Assembly (NCBI GenBank): GCA_018061065.1
Contig: JAGOUV010000005.1
Span: 43,122 to 82,769, forward strand
Direction of reading: 5' to 3'
DNA from: Candidatus Altimarinota bacterium
Lineage (GTDB): Bacteria > Patescibacteriota > Gracilibacteria > UBA1369 > UM-FILTER-53-11
DNA: 39,648 nucleotides
Part shown: in pieces, positions 33,658 through 39,648 of the stretch
Numbering within the stretch: the first letter of the stretch is position 1
Layout: each line of letters begins with the position of its first letter
Program-made: the position numbers and the translations under genes
Notes under the pieces: model-generated
The model's database searches: none
Told to the model about the DNA's origin: nothing
The model's input: only the letters and a program-made list of their open reading frames with translations

Positions 33658-33680
33658 AGCGCATTTTGCGCTTATTTTTT
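33658..33680 (+). terminator. Hairpin with T-run after the gene at 33679
   Basis: AGCGCA-TTT-TGCGCT followed by TATTTTTT on the plus strand. It touches the stop of the minus-strand gene; on that strand the T-run becomes an A-run before the hairpin, so it would stop plus-strand (antisense) transcription better than the gene itself. Confidence 0.35.
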
Positions 33681-34173
33681 ACTGCACTAATCGTTGAAGT
33701 TTTCCTTCAAATGGTCCGTAGAAATCTACTGTGTTTGGTTCGGTACAGTCAGGCTTAGACCAACATGGAGAAGGTCCACTAACTTCTAAGTAAAATGTTT
33801 GGACATCTTCCATATTGCCGGTATCCCAATTCTTTTTCGCAAGAACGTAAACACTCGTAGATGCGCCGTCAGGTGCAACATTTATCTCACCACCTGTATC
33901 ACCAAACTTTGCTCTTTGAAACTCAGAAGGCTTGCTGGTCTTATATTGATTATTAGTTGATGGATTTACAACCAAGTCTACGTAGGTATCCATGCTGCTA
34001 TATTGCGGTGATGCTTTCTGTGATGCCACTACGGTCGGTTGCGCGAGCGATTCTGGCTGTTGTGTTTGAGTAACAGTATTCGTTGGCTCGCCAGTTTTCT
34101 GTTGTTGCCAGAAATAAACACCTCCACCAGCTATTAATGCAGTAAGGATTATCGTGACGACTGTTTTTTGCAT
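33679..34173 (-). CDS. Hypothetical exported protein with N-terminal anchor and Gln/Thr-rich linker
   Basis: 164 residues. A membrane helix or signal (VVTIILTALIAGGGVYFW, 4-21) leads into a low-complexity Gln/Thr/Pro linker (about 22-60) and a globular domain to residue 164 with a Cys pair (PSPCWSKPDCTEP) and aromatic-rich strands. No family recognised. The promoter block upstream is nearly the same as that before the gene at 32886, suggesting shared control. Confidence 0.65.
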   Translation of the reverse strand: MQKTVVTIILTALIAGGGVYFWQQQKTGEPTNTVTQTQQPESLAQPTVVASQKASPQYSSMDTYVDLVVNPSTNNQYKTSKPSEFQRAKFGDTGGEINVAPDGASTSVYVLAKKNWDTGNMEDVQTFYLEVSGPSPCWSKPDCTEPNTVDFYGPFEGKLQRLVQ

Positions 34174-34188
34174 AGAATCGTTTGTTTA

Positions 34189-34229
34189 AGAATTATGCTA
34201 ATTGTAAGCCTTAACAAAAATATGAGCAA
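34189..34229 (-). promoter_or_regulatory. Promoter with overlapping inverted repeat, copy 2
   Basis: On the minus strand TTGCTC, a 17-base spacer and TACAAT. The repeat ACAATTA-GCA-TAATTCT (34189-34205) overlaps the -10. Identity with copy 1 extends over about 46 bases (36 matches by hand alignment). Confidence 0.5.
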
Positions 34230-34254
34230 TCATAGAGTATTTTTATACCGTATT

Positions 34255-34728
34255 TCACTCAGTTGTTACGCCTTTAAACTCTGGATCGCTCGCTTCGGCG
34301 CTTGTATGAAGGCCATGTTTTTTCTTTTTCTTAAAATGGTCAATTAACAGGACTAAAAGAACAATAAAAATGCTAAGGATGAGCACAGAAAGGAATGTCG
34401 AATTATATATCTGGACTTCATTGATTCCTGGATCGTTGATGTTGCTGCGGATAAACCATAAATCGTCAATAATTAGGCCGAATGCAATTCCTGCTGTAAA
34501 CAGGTGAACAGGGAGGTTGGGCTTGCCGAATAGCAACAAAAGATTAGTGATAAGTAGCAAGAAAATACCATAATCAAAATGATGTATCTCAAAGTTGAAA
34601 AAAAGCGGATTAGGATTGTGAACTAACACGGAGAGTCTCGTAATCGCTATGGTTAAAATCATTATCACAATGAAGGCTATGATTCGATGATGTAATTCCA
34701 GTTTCTCTAGCTTTGTGATTATTTTCAT
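34255..34728 (-). CDS. Hypothetical four-helix membrane protein with intramembrane His/Asp motifs
   Basis: 157 residues with four predicted helices (about 15-35, 50-65, 72-88, 108-128). Polar motifs sit in or next to the helices: FEIHHFDYGIFLLL and GIAFGLIIDDLWFI. The C-terminus is a basic KKKKK tail on the cytoplasmic side. No named family recognised, though the two motifs look like a conserved site. It begins seven bases after the gene at 34736 and is very probably co-translated with it. Confidence 0.7.
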   Translation of the reverse strand: MKIITKLEKLELHHRIIAFIVIMILTIAITRLSVLVHNPNPLFFNFEIHHFDYGIFLLLITNLLLLFGKPNLPVHLFTAGIAFGLIIDDLWFIRSNINDPGINEVQIYNSTFLSVLILSIFIVLLVLLIDHFKKKKKHGLHTSAEASDPEFKGVTTE

Positions 34729-34735
34729 ATTGTTC

Positions 34736-35188
34736 TCATTTTAACAAAACCTCTTGCAGATACATTGAGTGGGGAAGAATAAAGACATGAACGATAAGCC
34801 AAGCTATAGAAAGAAATCTTGCTGGCCATACAAGGAACGGATATTTTTTTGCTATCATATATCCCAAAACGAGCATAAGGGGATCTGCGATTAGTCTATT
34901 TGGCCAAAATTCTACTCCCTGGAGCCAATATGCTACGCGAGAACCCGCAATCCCCGTTTCAAGATAGTGCTCTATGGTCTCCCAAAGGTATGCAAAGAAG
35001 AGAACTCCCGTTATATCGAACCACCATGAATGGTGCTTATGATCAGCGATATTCAATATTTTCTGAATAACTTTGTGATTCTTTTTTTTCACGGCAGATC
35101 CAACGGAAATACCACTTAGTAAGTGTTCGATTGTCCAAACATCAAGGATCGCGTGTGTTTTTAGTCCAAATAAAATATCTAACAGCAT
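34736..35188 (-). CDS. Hypothetical membrane protein with His/Glu/Asp-rich helices
   Basis: 150 residues. Polar motifs include WTIEHLLSGISVG, HKHHSWWFD, WETIEHYLE and WPNRLIADPLMLVLGY, with three to four hydrophobic spans around them. Such acidic and histidine residues within membrane segments suggest a metal or substrate site. No family recognised. TAATAT ends six bases before the ATG at 35188. First gene of a pair with 34255-34728. Confidence 0.7.
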   Translation of the reverse strand: MLLDILFGLKTHAILDVWTIEHLLSGISVGSAVKKKNHKVIQKILNIADHKHHSWWFDITGVLFFAYLWETIEHYLETGIAGSRVAYWLQGVEFWPNRLIADPLMLVLGYMIAKKYPFLVWPARFLSIAWLIVHVFILPHSMYLQEVLLK

Positions 35189-35194
35189 GTTTGT

Positions 35195-35200
35195 ATATTA
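35195..35200 (-). promoter_or_regulatory. -10 box of the gene at 35188, leaderless spacing
   Basis: TAATAT on the minus strand, then ACAAAC, then ATG at 35188. Confidence 0.45.
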
Positions 35201-35235
35201 AAGAAAAAAATGGATTTCAGCTAACGCCTGATGAA

Positions 35236-35706
35236 TTATTCATTCTTTAAAAGTGCTTCAAGTTTATCAAACATTCCATTCCATCCTTTTGTCATACTTT
35301 CTAGCATAGAATCATCGTGGGGATTTTCACCGACCATTTTCATTGTAGTAATGCCATTTTCTACTGTTAAGCTAAATTCCACTAATGACTCGATCGTTTC
35401 TTCACCAGACATTCCATAGTGTGAGGATGGAACGGGATTTCCTTTTGAATCAGTGAATGTATCTAGCCAGGATAAAAATTTAGGCTCCTCAATTGCTTGA
35501 TAAACTCCGCGGCCCCAAAACTCTTGGCCTTCTGAATTTTTAAAACAATATCCAAATATTCCGCCCTTTTTAAAGTCAACGGAGATATCTGCTGCCTTAA
35601 AACCAGGTGGAGACCACCATTTTTTTAGTTTATCTGCGCTCGTTAATGCTTCCCAAACCTTTTCTATTGGGGTCGAGAATGAACGTTCTAAAGTTAATTT
35701 TTTCAT
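35236..35706 (-). CDS. SRPBCC/AHSA1-domain protein, second copy
   Basis: 156 residues of the AHSA1 fold in its full-length form: LERSFSTPIEKVWEALTSAD, KKWWSPPGFKAADISVDFK, GRGVYQAIEEPKFLSWLDTF and the closing helix MLESMTKGWNGMFDKLEALL. AAGG six bases before the ATG is a likely Shine-Dalgarno. The family binds hydrophobic ligands; role unknown. It differs clearly from the protein at 30684, so it is not a recent duplicate. Confidence 0.92.
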   Translation of the reverse strand: MKKLTLERSFSTPIEKVWEALTSADKLKKWWSPPGFKAADISVDFKKGGIFGYCFKNSEGQEFWGRGVYQAIEEPKFLSWLDTFTDSKGNPVPSSHYGMSGEETIESLVEFSLTVENGITTMKMVGENPHDDSMLESMTKGWNGMFDKLEALLKNE

Positions 35707-35775
35707 ATTGCCTTGGTTAAGTGTTAGTAATTTTTTTATTTACGCTTACGTTCCGCGTATTCGATGATGTTGGCA

Positions 35776-36225
35776 TTAATCAATTAGATGTTTTTTTCGT
35801 AACTCGTAACTAATAACTGTGGGAATGTAGAAAATTACATCGGCAATAATTTTGCCAGTGAATACGCCTAATTGGAGATTATCAATACTGGACACGGTAA
35901 AAAACATTGTGGCCGGCCTTACAAAAAGTGAATCTGCAGTTTCTGCCAAACCAAATTCTAAGAAAATATTCCTGATACTTTTTCCGAAAGAAACAATTCC
36001 ATAATTTTTGTTCAACTGCCTATGTTTTTTTCTACTTTCATTCACTTCTTGAAAAATCATTGTTCCATAGAAACCCATATTCTCACCCCAAGTACCAGCT
36101 AAGGCTATTATAAGAATATTTTTTGTAAAAAAAGAAACTACAGTTGGAAAAATTATTGCCCCTAATGTTCCAAATATTTCTGCAGGTAAATATCGTTTGA
36201 TCCAGTTTTTAATTTTACTTTTCAT
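35776..36225 (-). CDS. Hypothetical membrane protein
   Basis: 149 residues with three to four hydrophobic segments (about 13-33, 36-55, 100-118, 122-140). Basic N-terminus (KSKIKNWIKRYLP) and a basic tail (ELRKKH). A short polar loop EVNESRKKHRQLNKNYG separates the two halves. No family recognised. Ahead of its ATG is GTTAGGCGAAATC, which resembles the sequence ahead of the gene at 35188. Confidence 0.65.
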   Translation of the reverse strand: MKSKIKNWIKRYLPAEIFGTLGAIIFPTVVSFFTKNILIIALAGTWGENMGFYGTMIFQEVNESRKKHRQLNKNYGIVSFGKSIRNIFLEFGLAETADSLFVRPATMFFTVSSIDNLQLGVFTGKIIADVIFYIPTVISYELRKKHLID

Positions 36226-36464
36226 ATGGTTGATGCCGATTTCGCCTAACTCCTAAGTTGGCGTAGTCTTTGCTGTCTGGCAGGGGAGAGATGATTCATA
36301 GTATATCCGGAATTTTGTAGATCATGGACTATTAAGTAGTGAAGTAATCGAATCCTTACACATTGCTGCGCGATAATACTCCCAAAACGCCGTCGCTGTG
36401 GACCCTTTACTAAAGGGCTACAATAGTGGATAATTTCCACTACTCTAAAATGTAACAAATACAT
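36226..36464. other. Intergenic region between divergent genes, with inverted repeats
   Basis: 239 bases. A minus-strand frame of 72 codons fills it but has no gene-like character. Inverted repeats: CGCCTAACT-CCTA-AGTTGGCG with one bulge (36242-36262), CCCTTTA-C-TAAAGGG (36403-36417) and TAGTGGA-TAATT-TCCACTA (36424-36442). TACAAT (36419-36424) or TAAAAT (36446-36451) could be the -10 of the exported-protein gene at 36465; the third repeat lies at either start and could be its operator. Confidence 0.45.
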
Positions 36465-37073
36465 ATGAAACTCATACGATTTTCGCTGGTTATTGTTCTC
36501 CTCTTTTCTTTTGCTACAAGTGCTTTTGCGGCCCCACTGTCAGGCGCTGACACGGATCTTTCAATATTTCTACATGAAGTTGGCAGCTCATACAATGATG
36601 ACACCACCGATGCCTATGACAGCGATAGTGCGGGAGATATTGACTGGCCGGGAGTGGGGGGTGATATCGTTTACTATGGTTCAACGGGGAAGTTTAGCAA
36701 GATAGTTTTTGATGTCTCGTCTACTTCTTACATGACGTTTATGCTTCCTACGTTGTCCTACTGGAATGGCACGTCATCAGAATGGATAACCTTGAGCCTC
36801 AATGAAACTACAAATCTTTTTGCGAGCACGGGCGTGGGAAGTTTCTCATGGACGGTGCCAGCAGAGTGGACACAAAGTTCTCTCAATGAGTCTCCCAATT
36901 ATTATTATATAAGAATGCAGGCGAGCGGCTCACAGGGTGCTCAAGTAAGTCAGATCTCAGTGCTTGCCGCAGCTACACCGGTTCCTGAATTTTCAACGGT
37001 TGTCTACATGGTAACGTTGGCTTTGGGTGGACTCTTTGTAATGAAGAAGTACGGATTGACAAAGACTGCTTAG
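36465..37073 (+). CDS. Exported protein with PEF/PEP-CTERM-like sorting tail
   Basis: 202 residues. A signal peptide with likely cut after SAFA (about 23) is followed by a beta-rich domain with many Ser/Thr/Trp/Tyr residues. The C-terminus reads TPVPEFSTVVYMVTLALGG, continues hydrophobic, and ends FVMKKYGLTKTA: a VPEF motif, membrane span and basic end as in PEF-CTERM/PEP-CTERM proteins processed by exosortase-type enzymes. No exosortase is in the window. Alternatively the end is just a membrane anchor. First gene of a forward set of exported proteins. Confidence 0.72.
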   Translation: MKLIRFSLVIVLLFSFATSAFAAPLSGADTDLSIFLHEVGSSYNDDTTDAYDSDSAGDIDWPGVGGDIVYYGSTGKFSKIVFDVSSTSYMTFMLPTLSYWNGTSSEWITLSLNETTNLFASTGVGSFSWTVPAEWTQSSLNESPNYYYIRMQASGSQGAQVSQISVLAAATPVPEFSTVVYMVTLALGGLFVMKKYGLTKTA

Positions 37074-37090
37074 CAAGTATTATTCTCCTG

Positions 37091-37507
37091 ATGGGGAATA
37101 ATTTAAAGTTAGCAGTTGGTTTATCGGCACTCCTGAATTTGGAGGCGTGCGGTGGTGCACCTCAAAAATGGGAAGGCACCTGTACCCCAATCGCCCCAGA
37201 AGTGAGTTACATTAATGCAGCGGTATTAGGCGAAGTTTTAGAAGATTTAGGAGTTGAACATGTGGGTATTCAACAGGATTTTTCTTATGTTAATTGTGCG
37301 CGTATTACCGATTGGTGGAATGTTGATGAGCAACGCCTTGATATTGAATCAAAGTTGAGCGCAGATGGGCTGCAGGCTTCATGTACGGCGCAATACGGTC
37401 GTTTAAACTGTCTAGGTGGTTCTCGGGAAGCGCGCGGTACAATGGATGACGGAAGTGAGCTCATGTGTTTTATAAGTAAAGCGACTGGTCCAGGCGGCAA
37501 GATGTGA
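37091..37507 (+). CDS. Putative lipoprotein, unknown function
   Basis: 138 residues. A short hydrophobic leader (LKLAVGLSALLNL) ends at LEAC-GG, a loose lipobox, so Cys20 may be lipidated and the rest extracellular. Five further cysteines in the mature part (GTCTP, VNCAR, ASCTA, LNCLGG, LMCF) suggest disulfides. No family recognised. A TATTAT ends seven bases before the ATG. Confidence 0.6.
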   Translation: MGNNLKLAVGLSALLNLEACGGAPQKWEGTCTPIAPEVSYINAAVLGEVLEDLGVEHVGIQQDFSYVNCARITDWWNVDEQRLDIESKLSADGLQASCTAQYGRLNCLGGSREARGTMDDGSELMCFISKATGPGGKM

Positions 37508-37537
37508 CACTTGTGCATGCATTTTGTATGTATGTGC

Positions 37538-38872
37538 ATGAAAAAATTCTTTTTAGGCTTCTGGGCAGGAGCGCTTTGTGCAATCGCTTCAGTAGGATTC
37601 GCCTCTGGCGTGCTTTTTAGCGATGTTAATAACGCAGCATGGTTTTCCTCTGCGGTGGGCAATATGACGCAGATTGGGGTGATTACGGGATATCCTGATG
37701 GGTCTTTTGGCCCGGGTAATCCTATCTCTCGTGCCGAGGCGGCCGTGATGTTTGATCGATTTAAAAACTATGTGGATGCGCGTGTTGAGGGGAAGCCAGT
37801 GCCGGGTCCACTTCCACACCCGGTAGCAGTAACGGAGCCAGTTACCGTTGCCTCTACGAATGTTGCAGCTACTTCTTGCGCTCCTTTTTCTTTTTCACAA
37901 AATAAGCAGATTCCCGTATCGAATGTTCAGCAGTTAGTAAGCGCGGTAGAGCAGGCAAATGACGAGGGGAATGTCACGATTGTTCTGAAAAAAGGAACCT
38001 ATCAACTTTCTCAATTTCTATGGATAAGCGGAAATAATGTGACTCTGCGTGGCGAGACGGGGAATCGTGATGATGTGATTATTCGCGGTGCGGGAATGAA
38101 TGGAAATGTTACTCATGGAATTCAAATTGTGAGCGATAACGTGACGATTGCCGATCTTACTATAGGATGGGTAGCGAATCATCTGATTCAAATTCACGGA
38201 GAAAATGATGCGGATAATGTGGTGATTCATAATGTGCGTTTTGCGGATGGCGGTGAGCAGTTATTAAAAGGATCCTACAATGCGAATAATATGAGCATCA
38301 GGAGCGATAATGGTTTAGTAGAGTGCTCGCTTTTTGAATACACCGCAGGAATGGGACCCCAGTATTATATCGGTGGAATAGATGTTCATAACGGAAAAAA
38401 CTGGATTGTGCGCAACAACGTATTTAAAAATATTGCCTCACCAGAAGAGTCACTTGCAGAACATGCAATTCATTTTTGGTCGAGTTCAGAAGGCACGCTG
38501 GTAGAGGGGAACACGATTATTAATTCTGATCGCGGTATTGGTTTTGGTATGGGAGATCGGGGACATATTGCGGGCATAATCAGGAACAATATGATTTATC
38601 ATAATAATACGCGTGGCGATGCGGGAATTACTTTAGAAAATTCGCCGGGTACAAAAGTTTCAAACAATACGATTTTTTTTGAGAACGATTATCCCAATGC
38701 AATTGAGTATCGTTTTTCGGGAACGACTAATGTTGAGATCACCAACACAATTTCTAATCGCATCGTGAAGGGTCGTGATGGCGCAACTGGCTTGGTGAGC
38801 GGCAATAGAAGTGATGCGGTTCGTGACTGGTTCCAGAATCCCGTTATTGGCAATTTGAATTTAAAGGTATAA
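37538..38872 (+). CDS. SLH-domain protein with right-handed parallel beta-helix
   Basis: 444 residues from ATG 37538 (MKKFFLGFWAGALCAIASV), which gives a clean signal peptide; an in-frame ATG nine codons earlier would put polar residues in front of it. One S-layer homology domain follows (about 25-75: LFSDVNNAAWFSSAV ... GYPDGSFGPGNPISRAEAA). After a Pro/Val linker (about 82-115) residues 130-435 are a beta-helix of the NosD/pectate-lyase type, with N-x-x-I/V repeats and many Asn ladders (GNTIINSDRGIGF, RNNMIYHNN). Anchored to cell-wall polymer by the SLH domain and probably binding or cutting a polysaccharide. Confidence 0.82.
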   Translation: MKKFFLGFWAGALCAIASVGFASGVLFSDVNNAAWFSSAVGNMTQIGVITGYPDGSFGPGNPISRAEAAVMFDRFKNYVDARVEGKPVPGPLPHPVAVTEPVTVASTNVAATSCAPFSFSQNKQIPVSNVQQLVSAVEQANDEGNVTIVLKKGTYQLSQFLWISGNNVTLRGETGNRDDVIIRGAGMNGNVTHGIQIVSDNVTIADLTIGWVANHLIQIHGENDADNVVIHNVRFADGGEQLLKGSYNANNMSIRSDNGLVECSLFEYTAGMGPQYYIGGIDVHNGKNWIVRNNVFKNIASPEESLAEHAIHFWSSSEGTLVEGNTIINSDRGIGFGMGDRGHIAGIIRNNMIYHNNTRGDAGITLENSPGTKVSNNTIFFENDYPNAIEYRFSGTTNVEITNTISNRIVKGRDGATGLVSGNRSDAVRDWFQNPVIGNLNLKV

Positions 38873-38877
38873 TCGCC

Positions 38878-39165
38878 GTGCTCATGGATATTTTACATAG
38901 AAAAAATGGCAGTGATGTAGAGCGCATCTGGATTGAAATTAATCCGGATGGTTCGCTGGTATTGCATGGACAAGATCTGGGGCCGCGCGTGGAAGAACAG
39001 TGGGGAAGAGATGAGTATGAATATTCTCTTACGATTCCTGCGAGTGAAAAAGATCGGGTGTTGCTTGAGCTTTTAAAGGAAAAATACGCAGATACACGCT
39101 GTAGTCAGCAACTCCGCGATTGGCTTACAGAAAAGAAAATTCCCCATGAGTTCTCAAATCATTAA
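38878..39165 (+). CDS. Hypothetical small cytosolic protein
   Basis: 95 residues from GTG 38878, or 93 from ATG 38884. The sequence LHRKNGSDVERIWIEINPDG, LVLHGQDLGPRVEEQWGRDE and a C-terminal LRDWLTEKKIPHEF look like a compact alpha/beta domain that I have no family name for. TATAAT (38868-38873) lies at the end of the previous gene, four bases before the GTG or ten before the ATG. The 3' end overlaps the next gene by 20 bases. Confidence 0.68.
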   Translation: MLMDILHRKNGSDVERIWIEINPDGSLVLHGQDLGPRVEEQWGRDEYEYSLTIPASEKDRVLLELLKEKYADTRCSQQLRDWLTEKKIPHEFSNH

Positions 39166-39648
39166 TTCATTTTGGATACCGTTACTTATTGTTATGGGAG
39201 TCGGATTGTTTGTCGTGGGTCTTGTGATATTAGGACGTCGTATGCAAGAACAGCACCTGCAACGATTGCAGGAAATTGCACAAACGCTCGGACTACACTT
39301 TTTCCCCGCTGAACAGATTCCAAGTGAATTTGTAGAAATTATTCAGACGATGCAGCATAAAGAACGTTACTGGAAACCATATTTTTTTATGGAAGGAAGA
39401 TATAACAGCGTTCGTGCGATAGTTTTTTCAGCCTCCCGACAACAGGGAAGATCACGCACATTTCGTACGTATATTTTAGGATTTTTTAGTGAGCCGTTTA
39501 AGCGGGAATTGTTTGTTACCAAAGGTAACTTCTTATTGGATATTGCGGGTCGTTTAACGGGAAAAGCGGATTTTAAAACGGGCGACGAGGCGATTGATAA
39601 AAAATACTTTATCAATGCAGAAAATGGGGATGAGGTTATTCCCTTTCT
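39146..39648 (+). CDS. Hypothetical membrane-anchored protein, cut by the window end
   Basis: The frame opens at ATG 39146 (MSSQIINSFWIPLLIVMGVG), inside the end of the previous gene, and stays open to the last base, so at least 167 residues. A single N-terminal membrane helix (about 10-32) is followed by a soluble domain on the inside or outside with GRYNSVRAIVFSASRQQGRS and a strand-rich stretch. No family recognised. The 20-base overlap with the upstream gene supports a shared transcript. Confidence 0.7.
   Translation, partial: MSSQIINSFWIPLLIVMGVGLFVVGLVILGRRMQEQHLQRLQEIAQTLGLHFFPAEQIPSEFVEIIQTMQHKERYWKPYFFMEGRYNSVRAIVFSASRQQGRSRTFRTYILGFFSEPFKRELFVTKGNFLLDIAGRLTGKADFKTGDEAIDKKYFINAENGDEVIPF

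Noticed and set aside
36246-36464. 72-codon minus-strand frame before the gene at 36465
   Set aside because: It covers the promoter region and several inverted repeats, has no ribosome binding site and no recognisable composition.
1-39648. CRISPR array
   Set aside because: No regularly spaced direct repeats or cas-like genes were seen.
1-39648. Insertion sequence or prophage
   Set aside because: No transposase, integrase, capsid, portal or terminase-like protein is encoded.
1-39648. Recoded UGA (Gly) as in Gracilibacteria
   Set aside because: Several complete genes end at TGA at the expected family length, for example ahcY, and no gene needs read-through.

Overview
The window is about 39.6 kb of bacterial DNA, gene-dense and AT-leaning, with very short intergenic gaps. 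TGA works as a normal stop codon (ahcY, for example, ends in TGA), so the Gly-recoded code of Gracilibacteria and Absconditabacteria is excluded. No rRNA or ribosomal protein genes are present to place it. An LPXTG surface protein, an SLH protein, standalone single-domain enzymes, a Cys-rich zinc-ribbon protein, many small orphan membrane proteins and leaderless-looking promoters together suggest a Patescibacteria/CPR-type genome. The retained biosynthetic genes (metK, ahcY, proA, proC) would fit one of the better-equipped lineages such as Peregrinibacteria. That placement is inference.

Layout. 1-6.2 kb: a truncated gene end, the overlapping metK-ahcY pair (SAM synthesis and SAH clearance), then a forward run of methyltransferase, PLP aminotransferase and family 2 glycosyltransferase. 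6.3-12.1 kb: proC, pgeF, nnrD and proA on the minus strand, divergent from murA, followed by a ComEC-like metallo-hydrolase. This block combines proline synthesis, metabolite repair and peptidoglycan precursor synthesis. 12.1-19.8 kb: two large surface proteins (LPXTG-anchored FN3/Ig; N-anchored Ig plus a triplicated module), a 40-cysteine zinc-ribbon solenoid protein, and argS. 19.9-26.7 kb: small-molecule enzymes and transporters (glutamine amidotransferase, MFS, DMT, methyltransferase, one-domain asparaginase, DedA, BASS, DUF1697, GNAT, TfoX-N). 26.7-31.6 kb: three tRNA-Ser genes (CGA, GCU, UGA), a bactofilin-like membrane protein, a PPC-domain protein, a CHAP-domain protein, msrA, a tail-anchored protein and an AHSA1 protein. 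31.6-36.2 kb: a minus-strand run of an AEC transporter and small, mostly unrecognised membrane or secreted proteins plus a second AHSA1 protein; this is the most accessory-looking stretch. 36.4-39.6 kb: a forward cluster of exported proteins (PEF/PEP-CTERM-like tail, putative lipoprotein, SLH plus beta-helix) and two uncharacterised genes, the last cut by the window end.

The clearest cross-cutting signal is regulatory. At least ten first genes carry a sigma70-type -10 hexamer (TATAAT, TATACT or close) ending exactly six bases before the start codon, which would put the transcription start at or next to the initiation codon. This implies widespread leaderless mRNAs and fixes several start sites (murA GTG at 10006, the bactofilin-like gene at 28012, the CHAP gene at 28485). 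Other points to follow up are a 40-odd-base promoter/operator block duplicated before two orphan genes, the Cys-rich solenoid protein with duplicated zf-trcl-like ends, and a two-gene orphan membrane module.
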